A DNA stretch of 64,000 nucleotides from positions 124,001-188,000 of the forward strand of contig JAMKCF010000088.1 in assembly GCA_023634235.1 (NCBI GenBank), given 5' to 3'. The translations under genes were made by a program, and so were the position numbers. Positions 9,834 to 21,075 of this stretch are shown in pieces. The stretch's first letter is position 1; each line of letters opens with the position of its first letter. The stretch comes from Pisaster brevispinus. Its lineage: Eukaryota > Echinodermata > Asteroidea > Forcipulatida > Asteriidae. The notes under the pieces were generated by a model. That model made no database searches, had not been told where the DNA came from, and saw only the letters and a program-made list of their open reading frames with translations.

Positions 9834-11854
9834 GTAAGTCTTGCCTTATTAATGAGGTTGTATCTATATCTTTTTTTTTTACCCAATACAATTTTTAAAG
9901 AAAACAACTGTGACATCTCATGCCAAAATCAGGTGGTTCAAGTAGCATTAGAGCACAAGAAAAACTTAGGAAATTGTCAAAGACCAGTATTCATACTTTA
10001 TGTGACACAATGTTTACATGAAGTAACAAACCTGTGAACATTTGGGCTCAATCCATCAAAAGCCTGTATGGCCATTTGCACAAGCGCCATCTGAAAAATG
10101 TATCCCATCTTGGGAAACTGAGTTTGCTGAAAAGAAAATCAAGCTGTTTCTGTGAACTATAACAGGTGTTATAGTCATTTATTGCTTTGCTTCAAATATA
10201 AGTGCACAAGGATGGTTGTTGGTGTTGCGTAGACTTGTTTTTCACCCAGATTCCCTTTTTGCACCAACCTGAAATATTGCATCATGAATATGTCCTGTTG
10301 GAATTACAAGAAAAAAGTTGGGGGAAAAGGGTATTTATCTTCACTGTTTTAGAACATGGAACGTCTCGCAAGATCAAAACAAATGACTTTGATTCATTTC
10401 TCAAAAAGTAAAGCAATGCCGTCACAAAAGTTTCAAGGGAAGTTTTCCCCAATGACCATCTTTATAGCTTGTAAGTTATGTGCAAATCTGCTAACTGAAA
10501 TCACTCATGTCCTGAATGCTTCAGGATGGCTTGATGGCTTGCAATTGTTGAGAATTGTTTTATTGGGTCTTAGTGGTCTTAATCTGAAGGTTTAGACCAT
10601 TTGAAAGTGATTGTGTTCAGCTACTAAAAATATGATAAGTTATTATTTACCAAACACATAGATCTTGTTATTTGATTAAAGGATCACGCGTCATGTGTCA
10701 TGTTGTATTTCGCCATGTCAACTGTTCTGACACTCCAAAAGTTAGTAAATAGTCCTGTATTGATAGAATATATATTGAGTAGCCTCTGTGTTTGTTACAT
10801 TATGCATTAGTAGCGTACACTTGTGCTTCAACTTGCATACGGCTATTAAAGTTGAGTGCGCCTCAGCCACCTAGTCTTAAACAGCTCCACCTATGTCTAC
10901 ATCAGCTGTAATACATATATACCTTACCATTGGAATGAATAACAATATGTTCAAAACATTTTATTGTTTATTGTTGAAATAAATTATTATTCTATGAAGA
11001 AAATCAAATGGGATCAAATATAGGATGGATTTCATTTGTACAATATAGCAGAATCTAATCAGTCGTTGAAATCTGGACTTGTTTAGTGAAATGGAGCAGT
11101 CCTGAATTCACTTTGTGATTATCGTCTGCTCTATTTTACTCATATGCATCAAATATTTGTATAAAAAACATACTCCACGAAACAGTTCGTTGGTTAAAGT
11201 GTGTTCATACAGTATGTTGATGTCAATCACTGGGTGTACAGTGCTGATCACATGTAGGGTGAAAACTAACGTCATATTCTTTATAGCCATTGCAGCTAAA
11301 TACATCAAACAAATTCATGAGAATTAGTGTTGGAATTATTGAAAATTTTTGCTAAAGGGTTGCAGTTGAAACTTGTAAATAATAATGATCTTGTGGTTGA
11401 CTATTTTTAAATGACTGTGTCCCTAGTCGCTACTTAACAACGGTTGAGTCTGAAGCAATTGGTTGAGATACTTGTTTGAGTAAATAACAGGTTAATAAGC
11501 ACATCAGGGAGCTTATGCACTCTGATTGATTGAAGACTGGTCAGTGAGGGTGTATGAACAAATTATATAAACACCGGTTCTGTAAACTAGCAAATTAATG
11601 ACCCCTCAACAAGCACACTGTTGTTACAAAGTTCTGTATGTACTGCGCTTGTTGTGTGGAATTGTTTGCGCGAATTCTTATTTATTTTATTTTTGGTGAG
11701 GAAAGATGGGCATGAATGCGAAGACAATGTATCAATTTAAGGTAACTAATGTGCGCATAAAACCAAGACAAAAGCGAACACCAACCATAGTATTTCTTTT
11801 AGTTGTGCTGTTAATTTTCAAAGTGCATAGTCTGGTTCTGCAAAATATCGTAAG
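9834..11854. other. low-copy sequence, no gene recognised
   Basis: No recognisable gene, tandem repeat or RNA. Open frames of 60-80 codons at 9852, 10202, 10356 and 11115 have no recognisable domain. Confidence 0.4.
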
Positions 11855-12496
11855 CGTTTTCACGAAGTAGCACGTTATGTGCTTAAGGATCTGTTTTTTA
11901 CATATTAATTTTTTTTACATTTCTGTTGATAATGCATGAAGACCTACAATTCCATGAAGTTTCAAAGTTCAGACAGCTTTACTTTTTTAATTAAGCTAAT
12001 GAGTGTTTTCAACTTTTGCACAATTGTGGCATTTTTTGTTTTCACGAAGTAGCACCCAACTTCTGTTTACCATTGTAATGCACGACACGCACTCAAGTCA
12101 AAGTGAGGTAAAAACGTTTTCACGAAGTAGCACGCAACTTGTGTGAGCGCGCGCGCGCTGACCTAGTTTCATGAAGTAACACAAAATGCTGTGTTGAAGT
12201 ATAGGCGCGTGCTACTTTGTGAAAACGCAAAAATACATATTTCGCACTTTTTTGGTTTCACGAAGTAGCACGGAACTTCTCTCGTGTCTAGTTTCTTTAT
12301 TTATTATGCAAATGAGTCAAAATAAGATTATTTTTTAAGTTCAAGTCATCAAGTATCTACATTGAGAAATTTAAATGGAAATACTTTGAAGTTTTGAAGG
12401 AAAGTGGGTTTCTAAAAAATGTTCAACTTCAGAGGCCGTTTTCTCTGATTGTTTTTTTTTTTTGCTGGTATAGCAGCGTGCTACTTCGTGAAAACG
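11855..12496. repeat. cluster of seven 20-nt motifs in both orientations
   Basis: The motif CGTTTTCACGAAGTAGCACG or a close variant occurs at 11855-11874, 12038-12055, 12115-12134, 12166-12182 and 12254-12273 on plus, and at 12208-12227 and 12477-12496 on minus. The spacing is irregular (about 40-200 bp) and the sequence between copies is unrelated, so this is not a tandem repeat. Subterminal transposase-binding repeats of a DNA transposon or clustered protein-binding sites are possible. Confidence 0.75.
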
Positions 12497-13174
12497 CTGA
12501 CGATATGCACAAATAGTTAATTTTGTGACTAGGTGCCAATGAAAAGTTGAACAGCCCACACGTGTGGAACATTTCTTTAACTATCGGCAATTAAATGTAA
12601 AAGATTCTAATAATTAAGATTGTTTTTCTTCGTTGAAGGTATATGTTGGCGGGAATAACATTGTGGGGAACTGATAATGGACCTCATCTTTGGCTTGTTC
12701 CATTAACAGCAGGCAGCCAAAACCTGGTCATTACCATGCATTGAAGACCAGCTCCCCACACTGTTGTTACCTAATGTTATTATTTATATTTGTAAGTGTT
12801 CTACAAATTATACCTGTTTTCCTTGTGCACTTTTTTGGGAAACCTCACTAATAATGAAAATATGTAATTTTAATAATCTGAATTCATATCAAATAGCACT
12901 TTCCAACTAGCCCTGCTGTGCCTGCCCACTAAATCCCCAACCTAATTATTAACTTTATAGTTTTCTGACTTCCAGATTTTATTCCATCATGTCCATCATC
13001 AGCACCTAAAAATTACCTTTTAAAAGTTTTTTAAAATGTCATGTTTTTATTAAAATGTTCACATTTACCTCCCAAAATAACTGGTCTGTCTGACTAGGGT
13101 AGTAATGAGAGTAACAGCAATTTATCATTTCACCATAAACTGGGATCAGACCAAACTCCAAATTTCACACGTTC
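12497..13174. other. spacer, nothing recognised
   Basis: No gene or repeat recognised. Confidence 0.35.
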
Positions 13175-13341
13175 AGTTTTAGACTGAAATTCACTCCAAT
13201 CGATTGAAATTAGGGACATGATTAGCCCAGGTTGTACTCCTCCGTTGCAACATACACTGACGTTCTACCAGGGCTAGGGGCTTAATCATCTGCAGTTGTC
13301 ACCTAGATTCAATCAATAGCAGTAAATTTCAATCTAAAACT
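13175..13341. mobile_element. short inverted-repeat element (MITE-like, about 167 bp)
   Basis: Imperfect inverted repeat of about 21 bp: 'agttttagactgaaattcact' type sequence at 13175-13195 against the complement of 13321-13341 with two mismatches. The target duplication is not clear. Confidence 0.45.
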
Positions 13342-14570
13342 CTAAAAAAGTTACCTCATTTTGGTTTCGTGGACTTGAAAGAACGCTGGAAAAGGGCTGT
13401 TGTTTAGCGGTGGCCAATGGTTTTTGTGAAATTGCCTCGACCAGGCATGATGTTTTTGTTTATTATGAATTATTTTTATCGAAGTTGAGGTTAATATACT
13501 GTTTGGTATCGTTAGTTCCTTGCCGCGGAGGGCGCTATTTTTGTAAACAAACCGAGCAAAGCAACTGACGTCATCATGTCAATGCAAGTTGTTACAATGT
13601 ATAAATGAAATACCAGAGTACGTTGTTAACGGTTACGCATGTAACACAATTACATTTTGCGGTTAATGGGCGGCAAGCAGGTCTTTGATGTGAACTTGTG
13701 AACTAAAAATTGTATCAAAATGTATCTTTTGGGTTGTTACTATTTGCTTTCCGGCCGCCGCATAAATAAAGGAGCAAGGCTAGTAGTTGAAGTGGTGGAA
13801 CGTTTATTGTTTACCTCATTCCCAATTCCCAGTATACGATACATTATTTATTTATTGCTACAGGAAATTATGTTTTAGTATTTTTGGAATGGGTAGCAGC
13901 AGCTGCCCAAAAAGATAAATAGATATAAAGTGTAAAAACGGAGACCATGTTTTAATTTAATCCCAAAGAAAGGGGGCTTCCCCGGTTCTACATGGGTTGT
14001 AATTGTTTATTTTGCCATGAATTATTTATTTAATGTTTCAAGTTGTGTACTATTTGTTTTGGCAATACATCTCGATAATTGATAACTTGTTTTAGCACAT
14101 TAATATGACCTCATCGTTGAAGGATTCCACCGCTCCAATCCAACGCCTTCTCCGAACCCATGTAACTCGCCGCGCCGAACATTGACTGAGAACTTCAAAT
14201 TATTCACGAACTAATTCCCGTGTCGTCCGCTGGATGGTCCAACATCTCGCAGATCTAACCAATCAGTTTAAAGAACAGGATACTCTGAATAATTCAGTGC
14301 TGACCTGATATGACGTAATACGCTACTAATTTATTTAAATATGACACGCCTGGATTGTGTGCAGTAAAAAGAGCAGGTGTTTGGATAGGGCTGGCGCTCG
14401 GTGAATAGGTTGAACAAGAGCAGCAACCATTAACGCCTTAAATCCTATTGAAGTTACTCTCAAAATAGCAAGAGTTTCAAATGAAGTTAACCTATTTAAT
14501 TTGTATTGCAGACTGCTGGTGAAAAGGTGGCTTTTGTGTAGACGAGCGCGTGCCACCGTGCGGAGGGCGA
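13342..14570. other. upstream region of the candidate spliced transcript
   Basis: Contains a CRE-like palindrome (tgacgtca, about 13567) and a CCAAT motif (aaccaatcag, about 14258) some 340 bp before the candidate start. These are short motifs with high chance expectation. No gene recognised. Confidence 0.3.
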
Positions 14571-14578
14571 ATAAAAAC
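14570..14578 (+). promoter_or_regulatory. TATA-like box of candidate transcript
   Basis: 'aataaaaac' lies in a short GC-richer stretch about 25-30 bp before a plausible start near 14600. It is the best promoter-like context ahead of the exon chain, but unproven. Confidence 0.35.
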
Positions 14579-14771
14579 CCAGGTCCTTGGGCCGTTACTT
14601 CATTGCTGTTCTGATGCTGGTGTGGTGAACGGTGCCAACTCTTGGATCTCTGGTGGTCTCAATCTGTACCATTGAAACCCAAACTACACCAACATGTAAG
14701 TGTCTCTCCTTGTGCCTTGCTCTACTCATGTACCATTTTGTAACATTAGTATTATTTCTCTCTGCTTTCAG

Positions 14772-14803
14772 CTCGTAAATTTCCGTTTATCTGCAATGCT
14801 CAA
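14772..14803 (+). other. candidate 32-nt micro-exon
   Basis: Bounded by 'ctctctgctttcag' and 'gtaagatt'. Internal exons this small are uncommon; it is supported only by the splice-site consensus and the flanking exons. Confidence 0.35.
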
Positions 14804-15279
14804 GTAAGATTGTTCAAGTTTATCCTGGTTTGTTATTTGCAACGGCACTCGCTGTGTAATTTTCTGAGCTCGATGATGTTAACTCATGCCATACTCAACT
14901 GTATTTTCTTTGCTGGAAAAACAATTTGCTATGCTTCGACTATGCTTTGGCAAGATTGTACCAATGTATTAAATTCACCATGTATTTTCTTGTTCAATTT
15001 CAGCCCACTACTTGCCCATGTCGGCCCTGAAGGATGTCAGCCCTGAAGGATGCATGCAGCCTGCCCCATTCAATCCCAAAACATTGTAAGTTTTATTTCT
15101 GTTTACACTAGAAATCTGAGAGTGTGATTCAAATTTCAGCTTGCCCTCTTTGCATTACATTTCAAACTATTTTTTTAAAATATTCTTGACCTCTCGTACA
15201 ATCCTGTTAAAAATTCACACAAAAATTTGTTTTCAAATTGCTTAATTCCTAGCTTCACTTGTATCTTAATTTTTTGAAA

Positions 15280-15894
15280 TTGATTTGAAGTCTACAGCAC
15301 ATTGCAGTTATAATCTGTAACTTGCCACAGATTACAGTTATATCTTGTTGAAATTACTTTTGCTGCATTCTGTCTTTATACATGATTGAAATTGCCTTGA
15401 AACGTAACTATATGTTGCATTTAAGTTTGTCATTTTTGAAACTTTGCGACAAATATCATTTATAGTTTAGCTGAATTTGCTTTTGCTGCAAACCTCATTT
15501 ACGTTTGTTTAAAATTTCTTTGAAACATAACTACAAAATGCATTTATATATTACGTTGAAATTACTTTTGCTACAAACTGCATTCATGCATGTGTGTATA
15601 AGGTTGAAACTGCTTACAAACTGTAATTATATATTTGGCTTTATTGCTTTTGCTGCAAACTGCGTTTTATATTTAGCTGAAATTGCTTTCAATTCTAACT
15701 GGACTGTACATGTTTGTACCTTGGAACTGATTTCGTTGCCATTTGCATTTATATTTTGTTTTAAATTGCTTTGAAATGTTACTACAAAATGCATTACAGT
15801 TTGACAATAATATCTGGTTGAAACTGCTACTGCTGCTATTTAAATTGCAGTTGCTTGAGATTGCTTTAAACCTAACTGAAAGTTGCATTTGTAT
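15280..15894 (+). repeat. degenerate approach to the 38-bp array
   Basis: Diverged copies of blocks such as 'gaaattgcttttgctgcaaa' and 'tgcatttatat' at irregular spacing lead into the regular array, an age gradient typical at the edge of a minisatellite. Confidence 0.65.
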
Positions 15895-17085
15895 CTAGTA
15901 GAAATTGCTTTTGTTGCAAACTGCATTTATGTTGGCTGAAATTGCTCTTGTTGCAAACTGTGTTTATGTTTGCTTGAAATTGCTCTTGTTGCAAACTGCA
16001 TTTATATTTGGCTGAAACTGCTCTTGTTGCAAACTGCATTTCTGTTTGGCTGAAATTGCTCTTGTTGCAAACTGCATTTATGGTTAGCTGAAATTGCTCT
16101 TGTTGCAAACTGCATTTATGGTTAGCTGAAATTGCTCTTGTTGCAAACTGCATTTATATTTGGCTGAAACTGCTCTTGTTGCAAACTGCATTTCTGTTTG
16201 GCTGAAATTGCTCTTGTTGCAAACTGCATTTATGTTTGGCTGAAATTGCTCTTGTTGCAAACTGCATTTATGTTTGGCTGAAATTGCTCTTGTTGCAAAC
16301 TGCATTTATGTTTGGCTGAAATTGCTCTTGTTGCAAACTGCATTTATGTTTGGCTGAAATTGCTCTTGTTGCAAACTGCATTTATGTTTGGCTGAAATTG
16401 CTCTTGTTGCAAACTGCATTTATGGTTAGCTGAAATTGCTCTTGTTGCAAACTGCATTTATGTTTGGCTGAAATTGCTCTTGTTGCAAACTGCATTTATG
16501 TTTGGCTGAAATTGCTCTTGCTGCAAACTGCATATATGTTTGGCTGAAATTGCTCTTGCTGCAAACTGCATATATGTTTTGCTGAAATTGCTCTTGGTGC
16601 AAACTGCATATATGTTTGGCTGAAATTGCTCTTGTTGCAAACTGCATTTCTGTTTGGCTGAAATTGCTCTTGTTGCAAACTGCATTTATGTTTGGCTGAA
16701 ATTGCTCTTGCTGCAAACTGCATTGATGTTTGGCTGAAATTGCTCTTGCTGCAAACTGCATTGATGTTTGGCTGAAATTGCTCTTGCTGCAAACTGCATT
16801 GATGTTTGGCTGAAATTGCTCTTGCTGCAAACTGCATTGATGTTTGGCTGAAATTGCTCTTGCTGCAAACTGCATTTATGTTTGGCTAGAATTGCTCTCG
16901 TTGCAAACTGCATTCATGTTTGGCTAAAATTGCTCTCGTTGCAAACTGCATTTATGTTTGGCTGAAATTGCTCTTGTTGCAAACTGCATTTATGTTTGGC
17001 TGAAATTGCTCTTCTTGCAAACTGCATTTATATTTGGCTGAAATTGCTCTTGTTGCAAACTGCATTTATATTGGGTTGAAATTGC
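15895..17085 (+). repeat. 38-bp minisatellite, about 31 copies, inside candidate intron 3
   Basis: The core is 'gctgaaattgctcttgttgc' followed by 'aaactgcatttatgtttg'. The copies are highly similar, with local subfamilies: 'ctgctgcaaactgcattgat' in a run of four to five at about 16700-16850, and 'gcatatatg' at 16530-16620. Subfamily runs show local slippage or gene-conversion-type spread. Minus-strand open frames here (unit 'MQFAARAISAKH') are by-products: 38 is not a multiple of 3, but three units (114 bp) are. Confidence 0.95.
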
Positions 17086-17345
17086 TTTGAAACTTTACTA
17101 CAGATTGCGTTTAAACTTGGTTTATATTTCTTTAAAGTTTGGACCAAGTTACATTAATATCTGGTTAAAACTGCTTTTGCTGCTATTTAAGTTGTATTTG
17201 TATCTAGTAGAAACTGCTTTGCTACAAGTTGCATTTATATTTGGTTGAAAGTGCTTAGAAACTCTGTTACAAATTGCATATATAAGTATCTGGTTGAAAA
17301 TTGCTGCAAACTGCATCTGTTTGGTTGGCATTGCTTGAACTTTAC
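17086..17345 (+). repeat. degenerate exit from the 38-bp array
   Basis: Diverged units ('gaaattgctttgaaac', 'aaactgctttgctac') fade out before the putative exon at 17510. Confidence 0.55.
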
Positions 17346-17649
17346 TGCAAATTGCATCTCTGTAACATTCCAGAAATCGGTTATACTAGGGGCGTCAAAC
17401 TTGGTAAACCCCCCCCCCAACTTTTGACTAAGCAATAGTTAAACAGTGTACAGATTTTACATTACAGACTGTTTGTTTTATTCTAAATGCTTTTTATTTT
17501 CTACTACAGTTGATATTGAACAACGCTGATGCTCCACTGTGCTATGATTCTGGTTCTATGTCAACCCAAGCCATCAAGAACTGGTTCTAGAAGAGATATA
17601 CAACATTTGCTGTCGACAGAACGTTAAGATTCCATTTTGTTATATTGGT

Positions 17650-19570
17650 AAAATTTTTAACTGAACTTAAAATGTTTTCAAACTTTGCTAGTAATTGCAT
17701 CAAACTTTGCTAACAAATTGCTTTTAACTTTGCTTAAAATTGCATCAAACTTTGCTTTAAATTGCATCATACTTGGCGTCAAACTTTGCTAGAAATTGTG
17801 CTTAAAACTTTGTCCAACTTTGTTGAAAATTGCATAAGACTTTACTGAAAATGGCATCTAATTTTGCTACTACTCGCGTCAAATTGTTCTCAATTTGTTT
17901 TTAATATGCATCAAATTTGGTTGAAAATTTTGTACAATGTTTTTGTAATAATTATGTTCTTAAAATTTTCCATAGGCCTAATTTGTTGTATTTTGCATAA
18001 AATGTTTTCAAATTTTGCTAGTAATGGTGTCAAACTTTGCTGAACATTGCGTCAAACTTTGCTAAGCACTGCATCTTACTTTGCTAGAAATTGCCTCAAA
18101 CTTTGCTAGAAATTGCCTCAAACTTTGCTAGAAATTGCCTCAAACTTTGCTTGAAATTGCCTCAAACTTTGCTTGAAATTGCATCAAACTTTGCTTGAAA
18201 TTGCATCAAACTTTGCTTGAAATTGCATCAAACTTTGCTTGAAAATTTGCTTAAATTTTTCCAAACTTTGAAATGGCATCTAACTTTACTGAAAATAGTT
18301 TCTATTTTTGCTAGTACTTGCATCAAATTTAGTTGAAAATGTTGTTAATAATTATGTTCTTAAATTTTTCCATAGGCCTAATTTGTTGTATTTTGCTTAA
18401 AATGTTTTCAAACTTTGCTAGTAATGGTGTCAAACTTTGCTAAACATTGCGTCAAACCTTGCTAAGCACAGCATCTTACTTTGCTAGTATTGGCATCAAA
18501 CTTTGCTAGAAATTTTGCTTAAGTTTTGTCAAACTTTGCATGAAATGTTGCCTAAAATTGTGTCCAACTTAGCTAGTAATGGTATCAAACTTTGCAGAAC
18601 ATTGCGTCAAACTTTGCTAGAAATTTTGCTTTAAATTTTTCAATTTTTGCTAGTAATGGCTTGAAATTTTGCCTAAAATTGTGTCCAACTTTGCAGAACA
18701 TTGCGTCAAACTTTGTTAAGCACAACATCTTACTTGCTATGGTATCACACTTTGCTAGTACTTGCATCAATTTTGGTTATAATTTTTGTACGATGTTTTA
18801 GTAATAAATATGTTCTTAAAATTTTCCATAATTTGTTGTATTTTGCTTAAAATGTTTGCTAGTATTAAATGGTGTCAAACTTTGAAGAACATTGCATCAA
18901 ACTTTGCTAAGCAGGGCATCTTTTTTTGCTAGTATTGGCATCAAATTTTGCTTGAAATTGCATTAAACTTTGCTAGAAATTTTGCTTAAAATGTTGTCAA
19001 ATTTTGCTAGTAATGGTGCCAAACCTTGCTTTAAACTGCATCAAACTTTGCTAGAAGTTTTGCTGAATTTTTTTTTCAAACTTTGCTAGTAATGGCGTCA
19101 AACTTTGCTCAACATTTTGTCTAAAATTGTGTTCAACTTTGCTAGTAATGGTATCAAACTTTGCAGAACATTGCATTAAACTTTGCTAAAAATTGGATCA
19201 AACTTTGCTCAAAATTTGTTCAAACTTTGCTGGTAATGGCGTCAAACTTTGCTTGAAATTTTGCCTAAAATTGTGTCCAACTTTGCAGAACATTGCGTCA
19301 AACTTTGTTAAGCACAACATCTTACTTGCTATGGTATCAAACTTTGCTAGTACTTGCGTCAATTTTGGTTAACATTTTTGTACAATGTTTTGGTAATAAA
19401 TATGTTCTTACGATTTTCCATAATTTGTTGTATTTTGCTGAACGTTGCGTCAAACTTTGCTAGTATTGGCGTCAAACTTTGCTAGAAATTTTGCTTAAAT
19501 TTTGTTTAAACTTTGTTAGTAATGGCGTCAAACTTTGCTTGAAATGGCATCAAACTTTCCTTAAATTTTC
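17650..19570 (+). repeat. 'caaactttgct' repeat field with higher-order structure
   Basis: Short units of about 20-25 nt built on 'catcaaactttgcttgaaat'. A longer block recurs near 17945, 18345, 18790 and 19390. It holds 'aatatgttcttaaaattttc' or variants, then 'ccata', then 'tttgttgtattttgct'. The period is roughly 400-600 bp, giving a higher-order repeat. Confidence 0.85.
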
Positions 19571-19953
19571 CTCTAATTTTTTTGTAAAATTTTCTTAAAG
19601 TTTCATATAAAAAAATTTCCTTAAAGTTCCATATAACATTTGCTTAAAACTTTGTATTAATCTTTGTAAAAATTTTATGACCAATTTTTTCTTTAAATTT
19701 GGGTGAAGATTTTTTCCTTTATTTTTGTTACAAATGTTTTTCCTAAATTTTGTTACAAATGTTTTGCTTAAATTTTGTTGCCAATCTTTTCCTTAAACTT
19801 TGAAATTTTGTTACAAATGTTTTCCTTAAAAATGTTGTTACAAATTGTTTACTTAAATTTTGTTACTCTCTGAAACTTTGTTACAAAATGTACTTTTTGA
19901 AACCTCATTAAACTTCTCTGTTGTTACCCACTCCCAGCACATTATTTCACTAA
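19571..19953 (+). repeat. T-rich degenerate repeat
   Basis: Irregular 'aaattttgttacaaatgttt' type units continue the previous field with stronger T bias. Confidence 0.55.
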
Positions 19954-20029
19954 TATCCGAAGTAGTTCCTCCAAATCAGCAAGTAACTTTTAATAGTTAC
20001 TTACTGATTTGGAGGAACTACTTCGGATA
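19954..20029. repeat. near-perfect hairpin, 35-nt arms and 6-nt loop
   Basis: The left arm 19954-19988 and right arm 19995-20029 are complementary except at one position, with loop TTTAAT. The arms contain 'ccgaagtagttcctcc' and its complement. It could be a foldback element, a MITE remnant or a source of small RNAs. Confidence 0.9.
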
Positions 20030-20046
20030 AATAATTTTTTTTTTCT

Positions 20047-20130
20047 ATATAATATAATATAATATAATATATATACATACATAAAATAAAATAAAATAAA
20101 ATAAAATAAAAATGAAAATTAAATAAAAAA
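20047..20130. repeat. AT microsatellites
   Basis: (ATAAT)n followed by (AAAAT)n between the hairpin and the GC-rich island. Confidence 0.9.
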
Positions 20131-20165
20131 ACAAAGACGAAACATAGGAACAATACCCCTAAAAA

Positions 20166-20295
20166 TCGCCGCGGCCTTCGGCCGCATCCTGCGAGGCTCC
20201 GCCCCGCGCCCTCAGGGGGCTACGCCCCCTGACCCCCGTCCCTACACCCTACACTACCTCCATCCACATCCTGTGAAGCTCCACCCAACGCCCTC
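20166..20295. repeat. GC-rich palindromic island
   Basis: A sharply GC-rich patch within AT-rich DNA. It contains a 6-bp-stem palindrome (GCGGCC, loop TTC, GGCCGC at 20171-20185) and an 8-bp-stem palindrome (CAGGGGGC, loop TAC, GCCCCCTG at 20213-20231). A second, decayed copy of the 'catcctgcgaggctcc' segment follows at about 20265-20295 with transition changes. Confidence 0.75.
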
Positions 20296-20328
20296 ATTAT
20301 TCCTATACTGTTAATATTCCCATTACAT

Positions 20329-20945
20329 ATGATGACAGTTTGCTATTCACATACCCGATATATACCTTCCGTACAGTTTAACACACTTTGCTATTCACGT
20401 ACCCGATATATACCTCCCGTACAGTTTAAGACACTTTGCTATTCACGTACCCGATATATACCTCCCGTACAGTTTAAGACAGTTTGCTATTCACGTACCC
20501 GATATATACCTCCCGTACAGTTTAAGACAGTTTGCTATTCACGTACCCGATATAAAACTTCTGTACAGTTTCAGACATTTTGCTATTCACGTACCCGATA
20601 TATTCCTTCCGTACAGTTTAAGGCAGTTTTCTATTCACGTACCCGTTATATTCCTTCCGTACAGTTTAAGACAGTTTGCTATTCACGTGCCCGATTTATT
20701 CCTTCTGTACAGTTACACAATATTTTTCAGACCAGTTTATTTTTCTTTTATTCCTTTTTCAATATATTCTTCCTATGCTTCTTGACACAGTTTACTACTT
20801 CCTCAAACAACGTATTCCACCCATACAGTTTAAGACAGTTTGCTATTCCCAGCATTTTCCACCCATACAGTTCTAAACAGTTAACTATTCACGTACCCGA
20901 CATCTTCCACCCATGCAGTTTCAGACCGTTTCCATCTTCTACAAC
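20329..20945 (+). repeat. 48-bp satellite, first block
   Basis: Eight to nine 48-bp units ('ttgctattcacgtacccgat' then 'atatacctcccgtacagttt') up to about 20725, then two or three diverged units at 20815-20945. As 48 is 3x16, a 206-codon open frame runs through it; I treat that as a by-product. The same family, with 'tttgctattcctgtacc', returns at 58.6-62.7 kb. Confidence 0.9.
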
Positions 20946-21075
20946 ATAAACATTCAAGAAAGTTGTTATTTACTCGGATTGCTAATTTCACATCTTTATC
21001 GTGTTCACGCAGACTGACACTCATCTCCCAACTTCTTTCTCTGCTGATGTCACCATCATCCATCTTTAATTTCAT
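20881..21075 (-). CDS. small minus-strand open frame, possible exon, unknown function
   Basis: A 64-codon frame that is not tandem repeat for most of its length and encodes a charged sequence (for example 'SRERSWEMSVSLREHDKDVK'). The frame stays open for about 16 codons upstream of the ATG, then meets stops. It lies just downstream, on the minus strand, of the last cassette of the array (21072-21136), where a 3' exon of an array-wide transcript would be expected. Its ATG overlaps the stop of the cassette frame (ATGA). The last part runs into the 48-bp satellite. I recognise no domain. It may equally be chance. Confidence 0.3.
   Translation of the reverse strand: MKLKMDDGDISRERSWEMSVSLREHDKDVKLAIRVNNNFLECLCCRRWKRSETAWVEDVGYVNS

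Larger units (their letters stand above)
14600..17647 (+). ncRNA. candidate spliced transcript, four exons, probably non-coding
   Basis: Proposed exons are about 14600-14695, 14772-14803, 15004-15085 and 17510-17647. All three introns have GT-AG ends with good consensus: donors gtaagtg, gtaagat and gtaagtt; acceptors tctgctttcag, tgttcaatttcag and tctactacag. Exons are less AT-rich than the introns. The longest frame is about 23 codons, starting at the ATG in exon 3 (MSALKDVSPEGC...) and ending at a TGA just after the exon 3-4 junction. That is too short to call a protein, so a long non-coding RNA or host RNA is the simplest reading. Exon 3 contains a short internal duplication (ccctgaaggatg twice). 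The last exon has a possible further donor (ggtaaaat at 17647), so the transcript may continue into the repeat field. RNA evidence would be needed to confirm any of this. Confidence 0.45.

Noticed and set aside
16426..16913. Long minus frames with 'MQFAARAISAKH' units
   Set aside because: By-product of the 38-bp minisatellite; three units make 114 bp and so reopen the same frame.
20329..20949. 206-codon plus frame with 'CYSRTRYIPPVQFKT' repeats
   Set aside because: By-product of the 48-bp satellite; it ends in low-complexity sequence and the same family at 58.6 kb is not open.
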